Positions 17,926-24,954 of a stretch of DNA of 64,000 nucleotides are shown one piece after another. The position numbers and the translations under genes are program-made. The DNA is from Panacibacter microcysteis (GTDB lineage Bacteria; Bacteroidota; Bacteroidia; Chitinophagales; Chitinophagaceae). Below the pieces are notes generated by a model that worked only from the letters and a program-made list of their open reading frames with translations, searched no databases and was not told the origin of the DNA. The stretch spans positions 806,001-870,000 of the forward strand of contig NZ_JADWYR010000001.1 of assembly GCF_015831355.1 (NCBI RefSeq). Reading direction: 5' to 3'. The number at the start of each line of letters is the position of its first letter. Position 1 is the first letter of the stretch.

Positions 17926-18738
17926 ATGAAAAAAATATTGTTAGGGAGTGTTTTGTTTGCAGTGTTATTTGCTTGTCGCCCGGCGAAGAAAGTACAGCGC
18001 ATAGAACAGTCAATATCAAAAAAAGATACGGTTGCTACCGTTATTGTAAAACCGTCGGTAGATTCTTTTTCAATAGTAAAGCATATTGTTGACAGTCTTA
18101 ACCAGCGCCGCATTGATTTCAATACCTTCTCGGCTAAAATAAAAGTAGACTACCAGGGAAAAGACGGCGGCGACCAGGCGACTGCTTATGTACGTATTCA
18201 GAAAGACAGCGTTATCTGGTTGTCTCTTACAGGCGCACTAGGTATAGAAGGTTACCGGCTGCTGGTAACCAAAGACAGCCTGAAACTGATGAACAAACTA
18301 CAGAAAAATGTGCAATACAGAAGTGTGGCATACCTGAAAGAAATTACGGAGATACCATTCGACTTTTATTCTTTGCAGGATGTAATTGTTGGCAACCCGG
18401 TTTTTATAGACAGCAACATTGTCTCCTACAAAAACAAGCAGGATGAACTGCTGGTATTAATGATCGGGAACGTGTTTAAACACCTGCTAACGCTGGAAAA
18501 CGGAGACTTTAGAATAAAGCACAGTAAACTCGATGACGTTAACCCCATCCGCAACCGCACCTGCGATATTACATACGATGATTATGAAAATGCCGGTGAC
18601 TTTTACTTTTCTACCAAAAGACGAATAAGCGTTGCAGAAAAATCGAAGCTTGATATAAACATAGAGTTTAAGCAATACAGTTTTAACAAACCACAGGATT
18701 ATCCTTTCAATATTCCTAAAAATTATAAACGCGGGTAA
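17926..18738 (+). CDS. DUF4292 family lipoprotein
   Basis: 270 residues with a lipoprotein signal: MKKILLGSVLFAVLFACRP, lipobox LFAC. The rest matches the DUF4292 family, which has a LolA/LolB-like half-barrel: NTFSAKIKVDYQGKDG, IWLSLTGALGIEGYRLLVTKDSLKLMNK and YSLQDVIVGNP. Family members occur next to EnvC-like M23 genes in Bacteroidota, as here. A role in envelope or lipoprotein handling is inferred from the fold only. It is probably in the dut operon and precedes the M23 gene by 56 bases. Confidence 0.8.
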   Translation: MKKILLGSVLFAVLFACRPAKKVQRIEQSISKKDTVATVIVKPSVDSFSIVKHIVDSLNQRRIDFNTFSAKIKVDYQGKDGGDQATAYVRIQKDSVIWLSLTGALGIEGYRLLVTKDSLKLMNKLQKNVQYRSVAYLKEITEIPFDFYSLQDVIVGNPVFIDSNIVSYKNKQDELLVLMIGNVFKHLLTLENGDFRIKHSKLDDVNPIRNRTCDITYDDYENAGDFYFSTKRRISVAEKSKLDINIEFKQYSFNKPQDYPFNIPKNYKRG

Positions 18739-18794
18739 TAATCGCTCAACCAATGCGTTAACTTAGCTATTAGCCCACATTAACTTCATCTGTT

Positions 18795-20147
18795 ATGATA
18801 AGAAAACTTTGCATAGCCCTTTTATCATCACTACTCGCTTTTGCTGCCGTAGCCCAGGAATCGAAAGAAGACATACAGAAAAAACAGCAACAGTTAATGC
18901 AGGAGATTGCTTCCCTGAACAAAACGCTTGGAGACATTAAAAAGAATAAAAAGCAATCGCTGGCACAATACAATGCAGTACAAAGAAAAATCCAGGCACG
19001 CCAGGAGCTTATCAATAACATCAACAAAGATCTGAAGCGTTTAACAGACAATATATACTTAAACCAGGTAGAGATTTACCGCCTCAATAAAGAACTGGAT
19101 ACACTTAAAGGTCAGTATGCAAAAAGCCTGGTATTTGCTTATAAAAACAGGAGCAGCTACGAATACCTGAATTTCCTTTTTTCGGCAGCTTCCTTCAACG
19201 ACGCCATCAAAAGAGTTACCTATCTCAAAAGCTACCGCCAATATAGAGAAACACAGGTAGATGCCATCAAACAAACACAGTCGGTGCTGGACAGGCAAAC
19301 AAAAGTACTTACCAGTAACAGGCTGGAGAAAAACAATACTTTAAAAGAACAGGGCAAACAATTAACAGTGCTCGAGTCTGATAAAAAAGAGAAAGATGAA
19401 GTATTGAAAAATTTAAAAGGGCAGGAAAAAGATATAGCCGCACAGCTAAAGACAAAAGAAAAAACAAGACAGGAATTAAACAGGGCCCTGCAAACCATCA
19501 TTAAGCGTGAAATTGCCCTTGCAAAAAAGAAAGAAGAAGAAGAACGAAAGAAAAGGCTTGCCCAGCAGCAGGCAGCAAACAATGCCGCAAACAACGGTAC
19601 TGCTAAAGAAAATGGCAATAAAGATGCTGAAGTAAAATCCAGCATCAAAAGCGGAGATCCTGTTGCAGGAATGACCACCACAAAATCTGATCGTACCTAT
19701 AGCCCGTTCGAGTCAACTACAGAAGAAGCAAACATATCAATCAATTTCGAAAACAACAGGGGTCGTTTGCCCTGGCCCGCCGACCAGGGTTTTGTATCAA
19801 CACATTTTGGGCCTTACATTGTTCCCGGTACCAAGCTTAAAGGAGATATGCCAGGTGTAGAAATAACGCTGCCCGTAGGCTCAAACATCAAAAACGTGGC
19901 AGATGGTGAGGTATCAGCCGTTTTTGATATCGGTAACGGGCAGGCCGTTGTAATAAGACATGGAAAATATTTTACTACCTACACAAATATTGCCGGTGTT
20001 ACCGTAGCCAAAGGGCAGGCAGTTAAACCGGGCAAGGTACTGGGAAAGGCAGTTGCAGGCATGAGTGGAGATGGGCAGATCATCTTTATGGTTACCAATG
20101 AAAAAGGCGTTAACATGGATCCTGAAAGATGGTTAAAGCCCCGCTAA
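18795..20147 (+). CDS. EnvC-like murein hydrolase activator (degenerate M23)
   Basis: 450 residues: a signal peptide (ending near AVAQE), a long coiled coil at about residues 20-260 rich in Lys, Glu and Gln, a linker, and a C-terminal LytM/M23 domain from about residue 325. The zinc site is broken: the usual HxGxD is GDMPGVEI, and the usual HxH near the end is YFTTYTNI. So the domain is very likely inactive, as in E. coli EnvC, which activates amidases instead of cutting peptidoglycan. The coiled coil supports this. It acts in the periplasm, probably at division, near an FtsEX-type complex that is not in the window. Confidence 0.88.
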   Translation: MIRKLCIALLSSLLAFAAVAQESKEDIQKKQQQLMQEIASLNKTLGDIKKNKKQSLAQYNAVQRKIQARQELINNINKDLKRLTDNIYLNQVEIYRLNKELDTLKGQYAKSLVFAYKNRSSYEYLNFLFSAASFNDAIKRVTYLKSYRQYRETQVDAIKQTQSVLDRQTKVLTSNRLEKNNTLKEQGKQLTVLESDKKEKDEVLKNLKGQEKDIAAQLKTKEKTRQELNRALQTIIKREIALAKKKEEEERKKRLAQQQAANNAANNGTAKENGNKDAEVKSSIKSGDPVAGMTTTKSDRTYSPFESTTEEANISINFENNRGRLPWPADQGFVSTHFGPYIVPGTKLKGDMPGVEITLPVGSNIKNVADGEVSAVFDIGNGQAVVIRHGKYFTTYTNIAGVTVAKGQAVKPGKVLGKAVAGMSGDGQIIFMVTNEKGVNMDPERWLKPR

Positions 20148-20197
20148 CCTTATTGGAAATAAATGTTCGTTATCTACGTTTCATTATAAAAAAACTA

Positions 20198-20205
20198 TAT
20201 ATTTA
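20198..20205 (+). promoter_or_regulatory. possible promoter of a small RNA
   Basis: TATATTTA differs by one base from TAnnTTTG. A transcript starting about 7 bases on would be about 200 nt long at the 20384 terminator. Confidence 0.25.
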
Positions 20206-20211
20206 CACCAC

Positions 20212-20416
20212 TTTAAGTTGTTAACCAACAATCCGTGAAACAAACAGGCCGTACCCGGCACATCAACAATAAACCTTCACATGCTCAGTATTGGCAGCAA
20301 AAAATTCAACATGTAATGAATTATACTTTTCCAACAACATTCAATTAGTTTGACTTTAGGCTTTTTAGAAAAATCAAACACCCCCGCTGCCTTCGTCTGA
20401 GGCGGCGGTTTTTTTT
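20212..20416 (+). ncRNA. candidate small RNA, unidentified
   Basis: About 200 nt between a near-consensus -7 element and a strong intrinsic terminator, with a short internal hairpin GCCG-TACC-CGGC. It does not look like tmRNA, RNase P or SRP RNA. The simple alternative is that this is the 3' UTR of the M23 gene, with the terminator belonging to that gene. Confidence 0.2.
20384..20416 (+). terminator. intrinsic terminator
   Basis: A 9-bp stem CCGCTGCCT / AGGCGGCGG (one G-T pair), a 7-base loop and eight T. It is 236 bases after the M23 stop. Confidence 0.8.
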
Positions 20417-20469
20417 GGTTACCAGCGTCAGTACTGCTATTAAGCTGTGGTTGTGTCACTCACTTCAAC
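20417..20469 (-). repeat. dispersed intergenic repeat, type B head
   Basis: Minus-strand copy with head GTTGAAGTGAGTGACACAAC, in which the GTACAAG start is replaced by GTTGAAG. The tail starts just behind the terminator's T run. Confidence 0.8.
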
Positions 20470-20524
20470 GCCTTTCACTCTATTGGGCACTCCGGTGCAG
20501 CATCGTAAAACTACTCTTCAACGC

Positions 20525-20538
20525 GGTGAAAAATCACC
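20525..20538. promoter_or_regulatory. operator-like dyad GGTGA-N4-TCACC
   Basis: A perfect 5-bp dyad with a 4-base AAAA centre. The inner 12 bases GTGAAAAATCAC are identical to the left half of the tandem dyad at 31121-31154. It lies 272 bp before the unrecognised 747-residue gene. Confidence 0.45.
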
Positions 20539-20699
20539 CTCAGTTTTGTGTATAATCACCTTGCAAACAGCAATTGCTTGCATTTACTTTGTATCCGCAA
20601 CCGAATGATAATTGCCCGTTTTTATCCAAGATAATTTCAAGAAAAACTAACGTATGAAAAACACCGCTTCCTTCTAACCAATGAAAACAACCAACACCT

Positions 20700-20726
20700 G
20701 CGTCACTGCACCCTGTGCAGTGACGC
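20700..20726 (+). other. perfect 11-bp hairpin in a leader region
   Basis: GCGTCACTGCA / TGCAGTGACGC with loop CCCTG, 84 bases before the 747-residue gene. No T run follows. It falls inside a short frame (20681-20749, 22 codons, four Cys), so it could be a structured leader; both readings are weak. Confidence 0.45.
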
Positions 20727-20809
20727 AACCCTTAACCTGCTGCTTATAATACAACTGCCCGCTAAAATACCGCTACACTTTTATTCACTATTCTAATTAA
20801 CCGCTAACA

Positions 20810-23053
20810 ATGAAAAAACAAAACGAAAACCGCCTTCAGTTTTCTGTAAAATTTGAAGGCCAGCCAAAAGGCTACATTCCGCTTGCCGCGCACGTGTACG
20901 ACAAATCAGGTAATCACCTGGAGTCTGCAGAAGTAGATAAAGAAGGCAACTTTGTCCTGTCATCCGCCGGTGATGATCTCCAAAATTCACGGGTGTATAT
21001 AGCGCCTGCAAACAAACAAGGCGTTCCTTCACTCAAAGACCTGGAGAAAATAAATGCCTATCAACCCTACATCAACACCCGTAACCTGTTCAAAGAAAAA
21101 GTTGAACTGCTGCCCATCCCGGAACTTAATTACAAATTCTGGTGGTGGTGCACATGCAGGGTTACAGGTCGTGTAACCAAACAGGTATTTATTGGTGGTG
21201 CATTGCAGGTATTGCCGGTTTGCAAAGCCAGGGTACATATTTGCGAAGTTGACAGGTGGCCGATCATTATCTGGCAATTACCAGATGATATTATTTACAG
21301 GATTAGAGATGAGATCGTAGCCATTAAATGGCCTGTGCCGCCCATCCCCGATCCCGGTCCGCTAAAAGGTGCTGACATTCGTTTCCCGGCAGAACGCATC
21401 AATGCGCTTGCATCGCGCAGCGCAATGCAAAGCAACACACAAGCGCAAAGCATCAATACTGCTTCCGCTGCATCACTTGCACAAAACAATTTTAAAGCAC
21501 AACTCGCCTCAGGCAATTCTGCCTATCACCTTCGTCTTGAACTGGCTGACAATTTCCAGCTCATCTATCCTTACATCTGTTATTGGCAATGGCTATGGCC
21601 ATACTTCTATAGCTGCGATGAGCTTGCCATGATTGAAACAGATAGTGATGGCCGCTTCGATACAGATGTGTATTACTATTGCTTTGGAGATAAACCCGAC
21701 GTGTATGTTTGGGTGGAATATTTTATCGATGGCCAATGGGTCACTGTGTATAATCCAGGCCGCGCCTGCCATACACACTGGGATTACACCTGTGGTACTC
21801 CAATAAACATTACTGTTACCGACAGCCGCGTACCACATTGCGGCAGGGCCGATGTACGCGGTGAGATTGCTGAAATTCTAAGCATTGGTAACAATGCCTA
21901 TACCAGCCATATATTGCAGAGAAGTGCCACCCAAACTGTGCAGGGTGTATCATTCGACGCCAAAGGACTTACTAACGTTTACCTTGATGTTCCCGGCGTT
22001 CGGTACCTCAATCCTTTTGGTGGCGGGCTGAATGTTATTGCAGATTTTGGCACTACACTGCATACGAGCGGCGTTACGCACTTCCGTTGTTCTTATAAGA
22101 AAAACAGCGATGCAGATGTTCCCGCAAACTGGACCATCCTGGACAACCCGCTGCCGCGTTATTATGAAGATGAAATTGATGATGGCATCAATCCGCCATT
22201 CCAGCAGCGTAAGAGCTTCGATCTTAAAGATGCATCCTACTCCGGTCTTTATGTCATTCCTCACCACGATGCTGCTACACAGCCGGGTCTTCCTGCACCT
22301 TCCGGCACGCTCATTTTCCGTGGCTGGCTTACAGAAGCATTCGCAATTGCTTCTATAGATTCCACCAACCTGCAGGATGATATGTATGATTTTAAATTTG
22401 AATTATACAGGATTACAGCTGGCCTTCCTGAAAGAGTAAGTGTACCCAAGTCTACCTTCCAGGTGCCAAACCCGGACGATACAACACTCTCTTTACCGCT
22501 CTCAAATACAGGATTTACGAGCGCAGCGTATCCTGATTTTAATACCGCGGATTATATTATACAGGATACAGGTATCGCCGCAAATGCATTTGGCTTCAAA
22601 ATGACCTTCAGGGTTGATAACAATCCTACTGATGCATCCATTGACAATGTAACCGTTATCAATAACGATGGCACTACTGCAACATCAGACACGGAATGCG
22701 GGTTTGCCGAATACAAGCATAAGAACAGCTCTAAAGTGAAATTTTCTTTTGCGGCAACACACCCAAATAACTTTGCAACACTCAGCTTTACTGTAGTGCG
22801 CGGCAATAACAATCCATGCCCCGATGCTAATACAGGTGGTATGGTCATTGGCAGTACCGCACAAGGCTACACACTGGCAGCCGGTAAATTCACCAAACAG
22901 GTAGATGTTGCAGATTTACTGGGCACCTGCAGGCATGCAGCATTTGCAGAGAACCTTTATGTTACAGCATTGGCAACAGATGGCACACGCAGGCTGCATG
23001 AATACGACAGTTCGTGGACTGCAGCCTTCGCACTGGAACATGCAAACAGCTAA
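20810..23053 (+). CDS. large protein of unknown function, 747 aa
   Basis: I do not recognise this protein. It has no signal peptide or membrane segment. The first 60 residues (YIPLAAHVYDKSGNHLESAEVDKEGNFVL) look like a transthyretin- or carboxypeptidase-regulatory-like beta domain. Then come a Trp/Cys-rich part (YKFWWWCTCRVTGRV, IIIWQLPDD), an Ala/Gln/Ser-rich linker near residue 210, and a second aromatic-rich part with CYWQWLWPYFYSCDE and TDSDGRFDTDVYYY, which reads as another beta domain. The C-terminal 300 residues are beta-rich with TFRVDNNP and FTVVRGNNN. It stands one base before a DUF1360 gene and near a 78-residue gene. A structural or surface-binding role is a guess. Confidence 0.6.
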   Translation: MKKQNENRLQFSVKFEGQPKGYIPLAAHVYDKSGNHLESAEVDKEGNFVLSSAGDDLQNSRVYIAPANKQGVPSLKDLEKINAYQPYINTRNLFKEKVELLPIPELNYKFWWWCTCRVTGRVTKQVFIGGALQVLPVCKARVHICEVDRWPIIIWQLPDDIIYRIRDEIVAIKWPVPPIPDPGPLKGADIRFPAERINALASRSAMQSNTQAQSINTASAASLAQNNFKAQLASGNSAYHLRLELADNFQLIYPYICYWQWLWPYFYSCDELAMIETDSDGRFDTDVYYYCFGDKPDVYVWVEYFIDGQWVTVYNPGRACHTHWDYTCGTPINITVTDSRVPHCGRADVRGEIAEILSIGNNAYTSHILQRSATQTVQGVSFDAKGLTNVYLDVPGVRYLNPFGGGLNVIADFGTTLHTSGVTHFRCSYKKNSDADVPANWTILDNPLPRYYEDEIDDGINPPFQQRKSFDLKDASYSGLYVIPHHDAATQPGLPAPSGTLIFRGWLTEAFAIASIDSTNLQDDMYDFKFELYRITAGLPERVSVPKSTFQVPNPDDTTLSLPLSNTGFTSAAYPDFNTADYIIQDTGIAANAFGFKMTFRVDNNPTDASIDNVTVINNDGTTATSDTECGFAEYKHKNSSKVKFSFAATHPNNFATLSFTVVRGNNNPCPDANTGGMVIGSTAQGYTLAAGKFTKQVDVADLLGTCRHAAFAENLYVTALATDGTRRLHEYDSSWTAAFALEHANS

Positions 23054-23054
23054 T

Positions 23055-23366
23055 ATGAACATTGCATATCTTATACTTTCCGTTTTTGCAGTCTGGCGTA
23101 TCACGCATATGCTCGGCAAAGAAGATGGTCCGTTTGATATCATTTTTCTCATGCGTAAAAAAGCAGGAGCAGGCTTCTTCGGAAGCCTGCTCGACTGCTT
23201 TTATTGTTTAAGCATATGGATCGCTTTGCCTTTTGGTATATGGCTCGGTTTATCCTGGCAGGAAAAAATACTGTGCTGGCTTGCTCTTTCGGGCGCTGCA
23301 TGCTTACTGGAGCAGGCAACCACTAAAAGCAATGAGCCGCCCAGGGCAGATTACTTTGAAGAATAG
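23055..23366 (+). CDS. DUF1360-like small membrane protein
   Basis: 103 residues with about three hydrophobic segments: AYLILSVFAVWRITHML at the start, a central IWIALPFGIWLGL and a C-terminal ILCWLALSGAACLLE. The RITHMLGKEDGPFDIIFLMR part followed by a CFYCLSIW motif (CxxC at the second segment) is the DUF1360 pattern known from Bacillus YngL. Function unknown. It begins one base after the stop of the 747-residue gene, so the two are surely cotranscribed. The larger frame upstream overlaps that gene and is not the real start. Confidence 0.75.
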   Translation: MNIAYLILSVFAVWRITHMLGKEDGPFDIIFLMRKKAGAGFFGSLLDCFYCLSIWIALPFGIWLGLSWQEKILCWLALSGAACLLEQATTKSNEPPRADYFEE

Positions 23367-23377
23367 AAAGAAAAAAT

Positions 23378-23432
23378 GTTGAACCCGGCTGTTGAACAAA
23401 CATTAAGCTGCTGTTGCGTCGCACACTTGTAC
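23378..23432 (-). repeat. dispersed intergenic repeat, type A head variant
   Basis: Minus-strand copy with head GTACAAGTGTGCGACGCAAC. It starts 11 bases after the DUF1360 stop and separates that gene from the 78-residue gene. Confidence 0.85.
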
Positions 23433-23525
23433 TGTATTGCAGGATGCATCTTCGATACTGCATATGCAGTCATTATAATAACTAAACATTCATCCGATAA
23501 ACCATCACACTAAAATTGCAAAACT

Positions 23526-23762
23526 ATGTGTAACTGTGGAAGCAAAAGAAGCCAGTTGGCAAATACAAACACTGCTAATCATTTATCCCCTGGTGCACCA
23601 TCCTCAAATACTGTGTTTGAGTATATTGGCAAAACCGCACTTACAGTTACAGGCGGTTTCACCGGCAGAAGATACAGGTTTAACAGACCCGGCGATCTGC
23701 AATCAATAGACCCGAGAGATATAAGCAGCGTGATTAACATACCAGTCATTAAACAGCGCTGA
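23526..23762 (+). CDS. 78-residue protein with a virion-protein-like C-terminus
   Basis: A small protein that starts MCNCGSKRSQLANTN, with CNC at the N-terminus, and ends with YIGKTALTVTGGFTGRRYRF followed by NRPGDLQSIDPRD. From memory, the order TxLTVxGxxTGxxYRFxxPG-x(n)-DPRD occurs in short phage structural proteins. This is recollection, not a search result. It lies 159 bases after the DUF1360 gene, with a dispersed repeat between. Its stop codon abuts the stop of the convergent VOC gene with no gap. Confidence 0.65.
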   Translation: MCNCGSKRSQLANTNTANHLSPGAPSSNTVFEYIGKTALTVTGGFTGRRYRFNRPGDLQSIDPRDISSVINIPVIKQR

Positions 23763-24209
23763 TTATTGAGGTCTTTTGTATTGTACCACATCTATACCAA
23801 TACCATTAGGATCATAAAAAGCAAAATGCCTGTCGCCCCAGGGCTCATCTCTTATGGGCACTTCTACCTTTACGCCAAGTTTTTTAATGCGCTCAAACTC
23901 AGCATCTGCATCAGGGGTTTCAATGGTAAGGTATAAACCTTTTCCATCAAAAGGTTTTTTAAAAATGGGTTGCTGAGACGGATGATCGGGTAATAAAAAA
24001 CTGATCTCGGCCGTATGCCCCGGCGTATGCATAAGCAGGTAAAAGTCATTTTCGAATGTTACGCCAAAACCAAGTACCGACTGGTAAAATTTTTTTGTTT
24101 CAGCAAGTTTGGCCGTTACTATTCCTGCGTTCATTTTTACCTGTGGTGTTTGTGATTTTACACAAAGATTTAATAGCATCAGTGAAGTACACATCAACAT
24201 CTTTTTCAT
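23763..24209 (-). CDS. VOC family protein (glyoxalase-like), exported
   Basis: 148 residues: a signal peptide of about 20 residues (MKKMLMCTSLMLLNLCVKSQ) and one vicinal-oxygen-chelate domain with betaalphabeta-beta-beta-beta repeats: AGIVTAKLAETKKFYQSVLGF, LLMHTPGHTAEISFL, GLYLTIETPDADAEFERIKKLG and DRHFAFYDPNGIGIDVVQY. Such domains bind a metal and act in glyoxalase, dioxygenase or drug-binding proteins; the substrate here is unknown. It is ten bases from the GyrI-like gene upstream on the same strand, so the pair is an operon. A secreted VOC protein is uncommon. Confidence 0.8.
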   Translation of the reverse strand: MKKMLMCTSLMLLNLCVKSQTPQVKMNAGIVTAKLAETKKFYQSVLGFGVTFENDFYLLMHTPGHTAEISFLLPDHPSQQPIFKKPFDGKGLYLTIETPDADAEFERIKKLGVKVEVPIRDEPWGDRHFAFYDPNGIGIDVVQYKRPQ

Positions 24210-24219
24210 TTTTTTTGTT

Positions 24220-24669
24220 TTAATTAATGCCTATTTGGATTTCTGTAATATTATTTGCGGGATTATCAAAATCTATATTCAAATAAATTTCTCTTGTAAA
24301 GCCGGTTAGCTGTTGTTGCTGCAATAATGAAGGCATTATAGCTGCATAGGTTTTACCCAATTCATCCCACGAGCCATAATGCACAGCAGTGGCGCATGTA
24401 AAAGCAGGCACTTCTTTAAACTGAAATACAGGTTGCAGCCGTGGTTTTTTACTTACAGGCACCGCAATTTCGAGTGTAAACGTTGTAGCCGGGTTGCCAT
24501 CCATTCCAATATACGTCCAGAACTGTGGCCCGGCTGGTATAAGTTGCAGCCTGCATATATCTGCATATAACTTTTCGGCAACCTGATAAACATACTGTTC
24601 CAGTTCTTCCAGCGTGGTTTTTGTGGTGAAGAACATTACTTTCATTGGTGGAAATGTTTTTACCTGCAT
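24220..24669 (-). CDS. GyrI-like effector-binding domain protein
   Basis: About 149 residues from MQVKTFPPMKVMFF. It matches the GyrI/AraC-effector-binding fold: an N-terminal KVMFFTTKTTLEELEQYV, then PQFWTYIGMDG, FTLEIAVPV, FQFKEVPAFTCATAVHYGSWDEL and a late Glu-rich strand IYLNID. Such stand-alone domains bind small amphipathic molecules, sometimes drugs. The frame is open to 24702 with an earlier ATG, adding 11 residues; I prefer the inner ATG by comparison with the family. It is upstream of the VOC gene and probably cotranscribed. Confidence 0.8.
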   Translation of the reverse strand: MQVKTFPPMKVMFFTTKTTLEELEQYVYQVAEKLYADICRLQLIPAGPQFWTYIGMDGNPATTFTLEIAVPVSKKPRLQPVFQFKEVPAFTCATAVHYGSWDELGKTYAAIMPSLLQQQQLTGFTREIYLNIDFDNPANNITEIQIGIN

Positions 24670-24730
24670 AGTGGTTATTTTATACAAAGCAACCACAGGC
24701 ATATGACAGCCTTATGTCAGCAGAAAAAAA

Positions 24731-24749
24731 TTGTATCACTCACTTGCGC
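24731..24749 (-). repeat. dispersed intergenic repeat, diverged type B head
   Basis: Minus-strand head GCGCAAGTGAGTGATACAA; the tail is not recognisable. Paired head to head with the type A copy at 24821. Confidence 0.65.
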
Positions 24750-24820
24750 GTTCTGTTCAGCACACTCATTTATTCAGCCAATTCGCTTCAATCTTCGTGT
24801 TGTTCAGTAAAGAACTAAAC

Positions 24821-24877
24821 GCACAAGAGTGCGACGCAACGAAAGTTTAATGCTTATTCTGCAGCCTGGCCCATACC
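24821..24877 (+). repeat. dispersed intergenic repeat, type A head
   Basis: Head GCACAAGAGTGCGACGCAAC, one base from type A; tail ends GCAGCCTGGCCCATA, upstream of icmF. Confidence 0.88.
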
Positions 24878-24926
24878 TTCTTTTAAAAAACAATACTAAC
24901 GCCTGTTAATAGCGTAAGTAATTACG

Positions 24927-24934
24927 TAGTTTTG
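24927..24934 (+). promoter_or_regulatory. promoter -7 element of icmF
   Basis: TAGTTTTG fits TAnnTTTG and lies 20 bases before the icmF ATG, giving a leader of only about 14 bases. Confidence 0.55.
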
Positions 24935-24954
24935 GCGCTTTAAATATTGCAGCT

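Larger units (their letters stand above)
20148..20809. other. 662-bp gap with candidate RNA, operator and leader
   Basis: The longest gene-free stretch in the window. It holds a terminator at 20384-20416, a possible small RNA before it, a minus-strand dispersed repeat, a GGTGA-N4-TCACC dyad at 20525-20538, and a perfect 11-bp hairpin at 20700-20726. The last lies inside a 22-codon frame rich in Cys. Confidence 0.6.

Noticed and set aside
22905-23054. An extended start for the DUF1360 gene
   Set aside because: The extension overlaps 50 codons of the 747-residue gene in another frame. The ATG at 23055 follows that stop by one base and starts a good membrane segment.
23763-24669. The VOC and GyrI-like pair as a toxin-antitoxin system
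   Set aside because: One protein has a signal peptide and neither matches a toxin or antitoxin fold.
24840-24954. A cobalamin riboswitch upstream of the B12-dependent icmF gene
   Set aside because: The leader is only about 14 bases from the -7 element, and no B12-box sequence was seen.
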